A DNA stretch of 8,892 bases from an uncultured Eubacteriales bacterium (GTDB lineage: Bacteria; Bacillota; Clostridia; Christensenellales; Borkfalkiaceae), in contig UQHL01000041.1 in NCBI GenBank assembly GCA_900540805.1, positions 1 through 8,892 of the forward strand. The letters are read 5' to 3'. Under the pieces are notes generated by a model. It made no database searches. It worked only from the letters and a program-made list of their open reading frames with translations, and was not told where the DNA came from. Below are positions 1-6,648 of the stretch, piece by piece (within the stretch, counting starts at the first letter, position 1; each line of letters starts with the position of its first letter). Both the position numbers and the translations under genes were made by a program.

Positions 1-14
1 AAGTGTTTTTTCTT

Positions 15-40
15 CCCCCAGTAGAACTGGGGGTTTATTT
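15..40 (+). terminator. Hairpin terminator at left edge
   Basis: A perfect 8-bp stem (CCCCCAGT at 15-22 and ACTGGGGG at 26-33) with an AGA triloop is followed by a T-rich tail (TTTATTTT, 34-41). This fits a rho-independent terminator for a plus-strand gene lying outside the window. A small GCT-AA-AGC dyad follows at 42-49. The layout resembles the hairpin pair at the right edge of the window, so it could also belong to a dispersed element. Confidence 0.6.
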
Positions 41-60
41 TCGCTAAAGCTCCAAAGAAA

Positions 61-92
61 AACGGAAGCGCATTTCCCCGCTTCCGTTTTTT
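61..92. terminator. Bidirectional intrinsic terminator
   Basis: A perfect 10-bp stem (AACGGAAGCG at 61-70 and CGCTTCCGTT at 79-88) with an 8-nt loop is flanked by T-runs in both directions: TTTTTT at 87-92 on the plus strand and TTTTTCTTT on the minus strand. Read on the minus strand it ends the transcript of the 161-532 gene. Read on the plus strand it could back up the terminator at 15-40. Confidence 0.82.
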
Positions 93-160
93 AACGATAA
101 AAGAATATTGAAAGGCTTTTTAAGCCGACGGGAAACCGAACCGCCTGCGCCTGTCGTTTT

Positions 161-532
161 TTACGATAACGGAATATCGAACAGCTTGCCGTCCGTCACT
201 TCCGCTTTTAACAATTCCGCGGCGAACCGCCAGCGCTCCTCGACGGTTGCCCTTTTGAACAAATGCTTCAGCGCAAACGCCCGAAACATTTTTTTGTGAC
301 GGAGCCGAAGATCGGGAAACAGATATCTCCCGCCCGAAAAGACGACGAAATTCCCCTTCTCCCCGCCCGACACCGTGCGGAAATCGAGAAAATCCCTTCC
401 TTTCTTCAGCCGATAAATATACACGCAGGAAGAATCGGAGCCTTTGTCGTACAGATATTCGTATCCGAACCCCGCTTCCGACAAAAACGCCAGCTCCCTG
501 CCGATGATCTCTTCATAAGGCTTTTCGTCCAT
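161..532 (-). CDS. Hypothetical protein, 123 aa
   Basis: I do not recognise this protein. It begins MDEKPYEEIIGRE and is soluble-looking, with no signal peptide or membrane segment. The middle is rich in aromatic and glycine residues (about residues 50-72, predicted strands). The C-terminal third is basic and probably helical (about residues 78-115). There is a single Cys near residue 36. The ATG at 532 has a GGGAGGG Shine-Dalgarno (537-543) only 4-5 nt upstream. A strong promoter lies in the 62-bp gap after the cyclase gene (562-590) and a terminator lies downstream (61-92), so it looks like a self-contained transcription unit, which argues that it is real. Function unknown. Its position after a GGDEF gene does not by itself imply a c-di-GMP role. 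Confidence 0.7.
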   Translation of the reverse strand: MDEKPYEEIIGRELAFLSEAGFGYEYLYDKGSDSSCVYIYRLKKGRDFLDFRTVSGGEKGNFVVFSGGRYLFPDLRLRHKKMFRAFALKHLFKRATVEERWRFAAELLKAEVTDGKLFDIPLS

Positions 533-561
533 ACGGCCCTCCCAGAAAAAGGCTTTAGGAA

Positions 562-590
562 AGTATAACCCTTTTGCACAAAAAAGTCAA
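562..590 (-). promoter_or_regulatory. Sigma-A promoter of the 123-aa gene
   Basis: On the minus strand, TTGACT (585-590), a 17-nt spacer and TATACT (562-567) make 5/6 matches to both boxes. The -35 box begins 4 nt past the stop codon of the cyclase gene. Transcription would start near 555, giving a leader of about 23 nt. Confidence 0.75.
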
Positions 591-594
591 ACGA

Positions 595-1935
595 TTATTT
601 ATTATCCGCCTCGGGCGCAATATAATCGCAGTAATACCGACGTTTCACCTCGTACATCTTCTTGTCCGCCCTGCCGATCAGCTCGTTGACGTTTGACACG
701 TCCGCGCTCCACTCCGACCCGATCGACGCGGCAAGCCGCCCGTTTTCACAAACGCTCTCCGTCAAAGACTGAAGCCGTTTGTCGAATTCCGTGCGGGAAA
801 TCCCCGCGCACAGCGCCAGAAATTCGTCTCCGCCCAGACGATACAGCCGATATTCCCCGAAATAGGCCGCCAGCTTGCGGCTGACAAACTTCAGGCAAGC
901 GTCCCCCGCCTCGTGGCCGTAGGTGTCGTTGATGCTTTTAAGCCCGTTGACGTCCATAAACACCACGCCCAGCTCCCGAGGCCTTTCCGTTTGCAGATTT
1001 TTGAGGTCACCCATATATGAATTGCGGTTGTGCAGTTCGGTCAACGAGTCGTAATAGCTCATGTGCTTCATCTTTTCGTAAGTGCGGTGCCGCATGATCG
1101 TGTTGGCGTACAGATAGGAGAGCGTACCAAACAAAAACGGCACCTTGGCAATGAGCACGGGCGGAGGATTATCCACCCCCATATAGCCGATCAGTTCGTT
1201 TTCCGCAAACAGCGGCGCCGCCACGAGGCTATGTATGCCCTGTCTATGTAAAACGTCATATTCCCCGGGATCGCTTTCGCAAATATTTTCCAGATTGCAG
1301 ATCACGACGTTTTCGCCCTTGTCGAACAGCTTCTCCCATCGCGTTATCAGCGTCCGCGGCATATTCTGAAGCTCGTCTTTCTCCGCCTTAATGCCCGCGG
1401 CGCACCACTCGTGCGTGTTGCTCATCCTGTCGCCGTCGAACTCGAACAGATATACGCGGTCGCATTCGAGAAAATTTCCCAGCCGATTCATCGAACGCTC
1501 CACCGCTTCGAGAAAGAGCGTGGAGGAGCTAAGGTCCTGCACGCAGAGCAACAGCTGTTTTTCCGTCTCCAGCCGCTCGTTGAGCGCGTCCTGTTTCTCA
1601 CGGTATTCCGTCACGTCGAAGGCCATTTCGATCCGCTTCCACGTTCCGTCGTCCCAGCGGAGCAGCTTATCCTTCAGCATATACGTCTTTTTTGTGATGG
1701 GATTACGCTTTTCCCAAGTGTAAAAGCTTCCCTTTTTCAGCTTCGCATTGGTGCAGAATTCGCACGGGGCGTCCCTGCCCTGCAAAACCTCATAGCACTT
1801 TTTTCCCTTCAGCTCTTCCTGAGAAATCCCGAAGTCCTTTTTTCCTTCTCCATTCAGATAGAGCATATCGTAGGTTTCCGGATCCGCCACATAAACGAGC
1901 TCGGAAATATCTTCCAATAAATCCATCAGTTTCAC
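595..1935 (-). CDS. PAS-GAF-GGDEF diguanylate cyclase
   Basis: Predicted cytoplasmic diguanylate cyclase (2 GTP to c-di-GMP), 446 aa, with no membrane segment. Residues 1-110 form a PAS-like sensor with a cysteine group C47, C58, C61. A short coiled-coil linker (about 110-135) leads to a GAF domain (about 137-285). The GGDEF domain covers about 290-435, with YYDSLTELHNR at 294, the metal-binding Asp in FMDVNGLK and an intact GGDEF at 368-372. The usual inhibitory RxxD site nine residues before GGDEF is absent (FGEY stands there), so product feedback through that site is not expected. The start is the GTG at 1935: GGAGGG (1947-1952) lies 11 nt upstream, whereas the in-frame ATG at 1926 would be 20 nt away. 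It has its own promoter at 1979-2007. The ligands of PAS and GAF cannot be told from sequence. Confidence 0.93.
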   Translation of the reverse strand: MKLMDLLEDISELVYVADPETYDMLYLNGEGKKDFGISQEELKGKKCYEVLQGRDAPCEFCTNAKLKKGSFYTWEKRNPITKKTYMLKDKLLRWDDGTWKRIEMAFDVTEYREKQDALNERLETEKQLLLCVQDLSSSTLFLEAVERSMNRLGNFLECDRVYLFEFDGDRMSNTHEWCAAGIKAEKDELQNMPRTLITRWEKLFDKGENVVICNLENICESDPGEYDVLHRQGIHSLVAAPLFAENELIGYMGVDNPPPVLIAKVPFLFGTLSYLYANTIMRHRTYEKMKHMSYYDSLTELHNRNSYMGDLKNLQTERPRELGVVFMDVNGLKSINDTYGHEAGDACLKFVSRKLAAYFGEYRLYRLGGDEFLALCAGISRTEFDKRLQSLTESVCENGRLAASIGSEWSADVSNVNELIGRADKKMYEVKRRYYCDYIAPEADNK

Positions 1936-1978
1936 GAGACGATAAGCCCTCCGTTTAATGAGATTTGATATTACATGT

Positions 1979-2007
1979 ATTATAACGCATTTTTCAGAGT
2001 TTGTAAA
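1979..2007 (-). promoter_or_regulatory. Sigma-A promoter of the diguanylate cyclase
   Basis: On the minus strand, TTTACA (2002-2007), a 17-nt spacer and a perfect TATAAT (1979-1984). The start site would be near 1972, about 37 nt before the GTG. AT-rich DNA upstream (2008-2075) could act as an UP element. An 11-nt poly-C run (2078-2088) lies just beyond it. Confidence 0.78.
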
Positions 2008-2139
2008 TACTTTTTTACGTATATTTTCAAATTTTTACAAAAAAATGATTAAAAAACTTTTTTTGGCTGAATAAAAGCCCCCCCCCCCGCATATTTATTC
2101 ATTTTCGTCTTATTGAAACCGAGGGGAAAAATAGGGGAA

Positions 2140-2320
2140 TTTTCGGAGGGTGAAGCGAAATTTTGGGATAAAAAAGGAATCTTTCCGAAAGCGAAGCGAA
2201 ACGTTGGGATAAAAAAGAAATCTTTCCGAGAGCGAAGTGAAACGTTGGAGTAAAAAGGAACTTTTTCGAAGGGCGAAGCGAAACGTTGGAGTAAAAAGGA
2301 ACTTTTTCGAAGGGCGAAGT
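2140..2320. repeat. 41-bp tandem repeat array, about 4.4 copies
   Basis: Units start at 2140, 2182, 2223, 2263 and 2304 with lengths of 42, 41, 40 and 41 bp; the last is partial. Each carries the core GCGAAGCGAAACGTTGG or a variant, then GTAAAAAGGAAC and TTTTTCGAAGG. Positions 2240-2278 and 2281-2319 are identical over 39 bp. The 41-bp period is not a multiple of three and shifts frame, so the array is not protein coding. The last unit fuses into the terminator hairpin at 2322-2358. The units abut directly with no unique spacers, so this is not a CRISPR array. Confidence 0.9.
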
Positions 2321-2321
2321 T

Positions 2322-2362
2322 AAGCGGGAAGCCCCCCCCCGACAGGTCCTTCCCGCTTTTTT
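2322..2362 (+). terminator. Terminator-like hairpin with poly-C loop
   Basis: A perfect 10-bp stem (AAGCGGGAAG at 2322-2331 and CTTCCCGCTT at 2349-2358) is followed by TTTTTT (2357-2362) on the plus strand. The 17-nt loop begins with nine C (2332-2340). On the minus strand the tail is not T-rich, so it reads best as a plus-strand terminator even though no plus-strand gene precedes it. It may end a transcript of the repeat array, or simply be part of the repeat element. Confidence 0.6.
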
Positions 2363-2378
2363 CTGAAGTAGAATATAG

Positions 2379-2407
2379 TCCGACGGGGCCGCGCGGCCGC
2401 AGTCGGA
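2379..2407. other. GC-rich hairpin with 12-bp palindrome
   Basis: TCCGAC (2379-2384) pairs with GTCGGA (2402-2407), enclosing the perfect palindrome GGCCGCGCGGCC (2387-2398). A second hairpin follows at 2418-2433 (TCGGC, 6-nt loop, GCCGA). Neither has a T-run on either strand. As RNA on the minus strand they would lie in the 3' trailer of alaS, where I see no other clear intrinsic terminator. Confidence 0.5.
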
Positions 2408-2439
2408 GAGATTTTAGTCGGCTGAAGCGCCGAAATCAA

Positions 2440-2534
2440 ACGTTTATAAGTCGCCGTGACGACCTTAACGGAGTAGGCGGAGAAATGCGGAGGCCGCCGA
2501 CGGGTATAATCCGCCGCGACGACCTCAGCGAAGT
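2440..2534. repeat. Degenerate direct repeat, 60-bp period
   Basis: Positions 2440-2474 and 2500-2534 align without gaps over 35 bp with roughly 27 matches. They share TATAA, the block CGCCG-GACGACCT and a downstream CG-AGT. The second copy ends at the alaS stop codon (TGA, 2534-2536). The sequence does not continue alaS in frame. Origin unknown; it may be a decayed intergenic repeat. Confidence 0.55.
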
Positions 2535-4366
2535 CAGTGGGTCAAAACGGCCTTGATGCGGCGCACGCCCGAGCTGGAGCTCTGCTCCTTGACGATTTTG
2601 AAAGAGCCCAGCTCGCCCGTATTTTCCGCGTGAGGGCCGCCGCAGATTTCCTTGGAAAATTCTCCGACGGAATAGGTTTTCACACGCGCGCCGTACTTGC
2701 TTTCGAAAACGCCCGTAAAGCCCTCCGCCTTCGCTTCCTCGAGGGTAAGCTCCCGCATGACGACGGGAATACGCTCCGCGATCTTCGCGTTGACGAGAGC
2801 TTCCACCGCCTTGATTTCCTCGGGCGTCATGGCGCGGGGAAAATTGAAATCGAACCGCAGGCGCTCCTCGGTGATGTTCGAGCCTTTCTGGCTGACGTCC
2901 GCGGACAGCACCTGCTTGAGCGCCGCCAACAACAGGTGGGTGGCGGTGTGGAGCTTAGTGGTCTCCTCTTTGTGATCCGCAAGACCGCAGGCAAACTTCT
3001 GCTCGCTGCCCGCCTTGCTCTTGCTTTGGTGCTCCTCAAAGGCCGCGTTATAGCCGTCGAGATCGACGCCGTAGCCCCGTTCCTTCGCCATTTCCGCCGT
3101 GATTTCCACGGGGAACCCGTACGTATCGTACAAATGAAAGGCCTGCTTGCCCGCGATCACCGTTTCGGGCACGTAAGAGGGATCCTTCGACGCCATAAAC
3201 GCATTTTTGCGCTCCAGCCCGCCGATACATTTTTCAAATTCCTTCAGACCCTGCTGAAGAGTTTTGGAGAATTTCGCCTCCTCCTTTTCGAGTTCCTCCG
3301 CAATCCGCGCGCGGTTGGTCTCCAGCTCGGGATATACCGCCTTATACTTTTCGACAAAGGTGGCGGCGATCTGCGAAAGACTTCCCTCGGGCAAATCGAT
3401 TTTGCGGCCGTAACGCACCGCGCGGCGGATAATGCGGCGCAGAATATAGCCCTGATCGGTGTTGGACGGGGAAATGCCCTTTTCGTCGCCGATCATAAAG
3501 GTGGCCGTGCGCACATGGTCGAGAACGACGCGGAACGCCCTCGTCGTCTCCTCGTCCGCCCCGTACGTCCGCCCCGTAAGCTGAGAGATCTTTTCGATTG
3601 TGTCGGCGAAAATATCCGTTTCATAGACGCTGGATTTTCCGTTGAGCACGCACAGCGCGCGCTCCAGCCCCATGCCCGTATCCACGTTTTTCTGCTCCAG
3701 CTCGACATAACTGCCGTCCGCCCGTTTATTGAAACGCATAAAGACGTCGTTCCAGATTTCGAGGAAAGCGCCGCAGTTACAGTCGGGATTGCAGCTCGGC
3801 CCGCATTTGGGCTTTCGGATGACAAACATCTCGGTATCGGTGCCGCAGGGCCCCGTGAGGCCCGCGGGCCCCCACCAATTGTTTTCGCGGGGCATAAAAT
3901 AGATATTTTCCTTTTTGACGCCCGCCTCTTCCCAAAGCCGCGCGGCCTCGTCGTCGCGGGGCAGCGTATCGTCACCGCCGAACACCGTCACGGCCAGCCG
4001 GTCGGAGGGGATACCGAGATATTTCTCGCCCGTCAGAAACTCGTAGCTCCAGGGGATCATTTCCTTTTTGAAATAATCTCCCAGCGACCAGTTGCCCAGC
4101 ATTTCGAAAAAGGTGCAGTGGCGCTCGTCGCCCACGTCGTCGATATCGCCCGTGCGGACGCATTTCTGCACGTCGGTGAGACGGTTGCCCGCAGGGTGCT
4201 TTTCCCCCAAAAGATAGGGCACCAACGGGTGCATGCCCGCCGTCGTAAACAGAACGGTGGGGTCGTTTTCGGGAATGAGGGACGCCGAAGGGATCACCTT
4301 ATGGCCGCGGTCCCTGAAAAAGCCGAGATACATTTCTCTTAAGCTTTCGCTTGTATATTCTTTCAT
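2534..4366 (-). CDS. alaS: Alanyl-tRNA synthetase, short form
   Basis: Charges tRNA-Ala with alanine (class II synthetase). Of 610 residues, about 1-240 form the catalytic core: TDVQKCVR, the motif 2 region RHCTFFEMLGN (82-92), GPCGTDTEMF, a Cys group C188/C192/C196/C198, EIWNDVFM, and motif 3 DTGMGLERA (229-237). The tRNA-recognition part follows, ending in LYDTYGFP (412-419). The editing core has HTATH (473-477) and C575-GGP-H579; the usual Thr of CGGTH is Pro. Usual bacterial AlaRS is about 870-880 aa. Here the stretch between YDTYGFP and HxxxH is about 60 rather than about 150 residues, so the beta-barrel insertion is missing, and the protein ends after GVRRI, before the C-Ala domain. The ATG at 4366 has a weak AAGG site. 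It has its own promoter (4401-4429) and may also receive cysS read-through. Confidence 0.95.
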   Translation of the reverse strand: MKEYTSESLREMYLGFFRDRGHKVIPSASLIPENDPTVLFTTAGMHPLVPYLLGEKHPAGNRLTDVQKCVRTGDIDDVGDERHCTFFEMLGNWSLGDYFKKEMIPWSYEFLTGEKYLGIPSDRLAVTVFGGDDTLPRDDEAARLWEEAGVKKENIYFMPRENNWWGPAGLTGPCGTDTEMFVIRKPKCGPSCNPDCNCGAFLEIWNDVFMRFNKRADGSYVELEQKNVDTGMGLERALCVLNGKSSVYETDIFADTIEKISQLTGRTYGADEETTRAFRVVLDHVRTATFMIGDEKGISPSNTDQGYILRRIIRRAVRYGRKIDLPEGSLSQIAATFVEKYKAVYPELETNRARIAEELEKEEAKFSKTLQQGLKEFEKCIGGLERKNAFMASKDPSYVPETVIAGKQAFHLYDTYGFPVEITAEMAKERGYGVDLDGYNAAFEEHQSKSKAGSEQKFACGLADHKEETTKLHTATHLLLAALKQVLSADVSQKGSNITEERLRFDFNFPRAMTPEEIKAVEALVNAKIAERIPVVMRELTLEEAKAEGFTGVFESKYGARVKTYSVGEFSKEICGGPHAENTGELGSFKIVKEQSSSSGVRRIKAVLTH

Positions 4367-4400
4367 ATCGCTTTACCTTTTTGTTTTTATATTCCGTCTT

Positions 4401-4429
4401 ATTATATAAGGTCACGAGAAAAATGTCAA
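4401..4429 (-). promoter_or_regulatory. Consensus sigma-A promoter of alaS
   Basis: On the minus strand, a perfect TTGACA (4424-4429), a 17-nt spacer and a perfect TATAAT (4401-4406). The cysS stop codon TGA (4426-4428) lies inside the -35 hexamer. The start would be near 4394, giving a leader of about 28 nt, too short for a T-box or other riboswitch. alaS should therefore be transcribed constitutively in addition to any read-through from cysE-cysS. Confidence 0.85.
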
Positions 4430-5832
4430 ACGTTTTTCGTCAGCGTGTACCCCTCTTTCGAATCCTTTACCGCATAGCCCATTTCCGCCAGCTTTGCGCG
4501 CAGCGCGTCGCTCGCCGCCCAGTCTTTGCGCGCGCGCGCCGCAAGGCGTTCCTCCGCCACCGCCTTCACCGCCTCGGGCACGTCGGAGGAAATTTTGCTC
4601 TCATACCACTTGACGTACGCCGCCGCGTCCTTTCTGAAAAGCCCTAACAGCGAATACGTCGCTCTGATCTGCGCCGCCACGGCCGCCGCCCTCGGGTCCT
4701 TCTCCGAGACAAGCTTTTTCAGTTCCTTAAAGTAGCCGAACAGGTTCCCCAGCGCTAAGGCGGTGTTAAAATCGTCGCTCATGCACTCGTCGAACTCCGC
4801 GTCGATCTTTTCGGCGTACGCCTTGTCCGCCGCGCCCGCGGACAGGTGCGCGCCCTCCGCCGAGGCAAGGGCGGAATAAAACTCGTACAGGTGCTTTTCC
4901 GCCTCGGGAAAGAGATCGTCCGTCACGTTGATGTCGTTGCGGTAATTGGTTTGCAGGAGCGCGAATTTAATCGCCTCGTCGGAATATTTGCCGAGCAGGT
5001 CGGACAGAAGCAGGCTGTTGCCCAGCGATTTGCTCATTTTCTGGCCGTTGACTTTGATCAGCCCGTTGTGTGTCCAATATTTGACGAAGCGTTTGCCCGT
5101 CAGCGCCTCCGACTGCGCGATTTCGTTTTCGTGATGGGGGAAAATGAGGTCGCGTCCGCCGCCGTGCAGGTCGATCTGGTCGCCGAAGGCGGCGCGGTTC
5201 ATGGCGGAGCACTCGATATGCCAGCCGGGGCGCCCCTTGCCCCACGGGGAATCCCAGCAGATTTCCCCTTCCTTTGCGCTTTTCCAAAGCGCGAAATCGT
5301 AGGCGTTTTTCTTCTCGTCGTCGTTATCGACGCGCACGCCGTCCAGAGCGTCCTCTATATTGCGGTTGGAAAGGTGCCCGTAGGCGGGATAGGTATCGAC
5401 GTCAAAATAGACGTCCCCCTTCTTCGTCGCGTAAGCGTGGCCCTTTTCGATAAGCTCCGCGATAAAGGAGATAATGTTGCCGATATTTTCCGTCGCCTTC
5501 AGCCACACGTCGGGGTCATCGACGCGGAACTTTCTCATCACCTCGTCGATTTTTCCGATCATTTCGGCGGCATATACGTCCGCGGGAATCCCCGTTTCCC
5601 TCGACTTGGCGATGATCTTGTCGTCCACGTCCGTATAGTTGCGGGCATACGTCACCCGATAGCCCAGCTTTTGGAGATATTTGCGCATGATGTCGTAAAT
5701 CAGCGCCTGATAGGCGTGGCCGATGTGCGCTTCGCCCGATACCGTGATTCCGCAGGCGTACATCTTTACCTTGCCCGCCTCGATAGGCTCGAATTCCTCT
5801 TTTCGTTTCGTCAGCGAATTATAGATTTTCAT
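4426..5832 (-). CDS. cysS: Cysteinyl-tRNA synthetase
   Basis: Charges tRNA-Cys with cysteine (class I synthetase, cytoplasm). The 468-aa length is normal. HIGH is at 36-39 (in GEAHIGHAYQ, where many bacterial enzymes have HIGN) and KMSKS at 265-269. The zinc site is complete: C27, C208, H233 and E237 align with E. coli C28, C209, H234 and E238. NYTDVDDKII (66-74) and WHIECSAM are also typical. The C-terminal anticodon-binding part runs from about 310 to the end. The ATG at 5832 follows AGGAAAGGG. cysE ends 42 bp upstream with no terminator or promoter between, so the two should share the T-box-controlled transcript. Confidence 0.97.
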   Translation of the reverse strand: MKIYNSLTKRKEEFEPIEAGKVKMYACGITVSGEAHIGHAYQALIYDIMRKYLQKLGYRVTYARNYTDVDDKIIAKSRETGIPADVYAAEMIGKIDEVMRKFRVDDPDVWLKATENIGNIISFIAELIEKGHAYATKKGDVYFDVDTYPAYGHLSNRNIEDALDGVRVDNDDEKKNAYDFALWKSAKEGEICWDSPWGKGRPGWHIECSAMNRAAFGDQIDLHGGGRDLIFPHHENEIAQSEALTGKRFVKYWTHNGLIKVNGQKMSKSLGNSLLLSDLLGKYSDEAIKFALLQTNYRNDINVTDDLFPEAEKHLYEFYSALASAEGAHLSAGAADKAYAEKIDAEFDECMSDDFNTALALGNLFGYFKELKKLVSEKDPRAAAVAAQIRATYSLLGLFRKDAAAYVKWYESKISSDVPEAVKAVAEERLAARARKDWAASDALRAKLAEMGYAVKDSKEGYTLTKNV

Positions 5833-5874
5833 AGCGTTTGTCCCTTTCCTTTCTAGTATGTTTCTTTTTTCTTT

Positions 5875-6558
5875 TTATTCTTCGTCTTCGTTGATCTCTG
5901 CCATGGGTATGCCGTTTTTCAGCTCTTCCAATATTTTTTCCAGCTCGCATACCTTGGCGCGCAAGTGACAGACTTCCGCGACGCAGCTTTGATAGGGATC
6001 GGTTTTATCCTGATCGAGATCGGGTTCGCACACCTTTTCGCCGTTGATGCGGACGACCCGCCCGGGCACGCCCACCACCGTCGCATGCGGCGGAACCTCC
6101 TTCAACACCACGGCGCCCGCGCCGATCTTCGCGCCCGCGCCCACGGTAAACCCGCCCAAAATTTTCGCGCCCGCGGAGACGGTGACGTTTTCCATCAGAG
6201 TCGGGTGGCGCTTGCCGTGTTCCTTGCCGTTGCCGCCTAGCGTCGCGCCCTGATAGATGACCGTGCCCGCATGCACCTCCGCCGTTTCGCCGATGACCAC
6301 GCCGCTGCCGTGGTCGATGAACACGCCCGGGTAAATCTTCGCCGCGGGGTGGATCTCGATCCCAGTGAAAAACTTGGATACCTGACTGACGATCCGCGCC
6401 AGAAGCTTCAGATGTATCCGATAGAGAAAGCTTGCAAAACGGTGATTGGAGAGCGCGTGCACCCCCGAGTATGTAAGAAAAATTTCAAATTTGTTTCTCG
6501 CGGCGGGGTCGTTCCGTTTGGCCGCGTTGATGTCCTCCCGCAAACTTTTGAACCACAT
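5875..6558 (-). CDS. cysE: Serine O-acetyltransferase
   Basis: Makes O-acetylserine from L-serine and acetyl-CoA, the first step of cysteine synthesis. 227 aa from the chosen ATG at 6558. The N-terminal helical part begins MWFKSLREDI as in the family. A left-handed beta-helix of hexapeptide repeats covers about residues 67-165, with IDHGSG (probable catalytic His83), the GKRHPTL His (118) and GVPGRVV. The C-terminal tail is long, acidic and probably coiled-coil, with four Cys (177, 192, 197, 204). It ends EDEE rather than in the Ile that docks into CysK in well-studied SATs. Start choice: GAAGGAG (6567-6573) sits 8 nt before 6558. An in-frame ATG at 6600 directly follows the terminator U-run and would add 14 residues unlike the family. 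First gene of cysE-cysS. Confidence 0.95.
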   Translation of the reverse strand: MWFKSLREDINAAKRNDPAARNKFEIFLTYSGVHALSNHRFASFLYRIHLKLLARIVSQVSKFFTGIEIHPAAKIYPGVFIDHGSGVVIGETAEVHAGTVIYQGATLGGNGKEHGKRHPTLMENVTVSAGAKILGGFTVGAGAKIGAGAVVLKEVPPHATVVGVPGRVVRINGEKVCEPDLDQDKTDPYQSCVAEVCHLRAKVCELEKILEELKNGIPMAEINEDEE

Positions 6559-6600
6559 ATTTTTTTCTCCTTCAAAGGAATTTGTCCGACCCGTTTCCAT

Positions 6601-6648
6601 AAAAAAAGCCTCTATGCCATATAGTCGGATACTATATAGTATAAAGGC
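6601..6648 (-). terminator. T-box attenuator terminator
   Basis: An 18-bp helix (6648-6631 with 6625-6608) closes over a 5-nt loop, with two G-U pairs and one A-C mismatch, and is followed by seven U (6607-6601). Its 5' arm overlaps the antiterminator arm at 6646-6641. It should form when tRNA-Cys is charged and stop transcription before cysE. Confidence 0.88.

Noticed and set aside
2140..2320. CRISPR array
   Set aside because: Repeat units abut each other with no unique spacers, and no cas gene is present.
2537..4342. 601-aa plus-strand frame antisense to alaS
   Set aside because: It mirrors alaS nearly end to end, is rich in Arg/His/Leu as antisense frames are, and resembles no known protein.
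4846..5856. 336-aa plus-strand frame antisense to cysS
   Set aside because: A shadow of cysS with no ribosome site or promoter.
5875..6600. cysE start at the ATG at 6600 (241 aa)
   Set aside because: That ATG directly follows the T-box terminator U-run; the ATG at 6558 has a GAAGGAG site 8 nt upstream and matches the family N-terminus.
6629..6642. Perfect palindrome ATACTATATAGTAT as a CymR/Rrf2-type operator overlapping a -10 box
   Set aside because: It lies mostly within the 5' arm of the 18-bp T-box terminator helix, which explains its sequence; the T-box promoter lies at 6941-6969.
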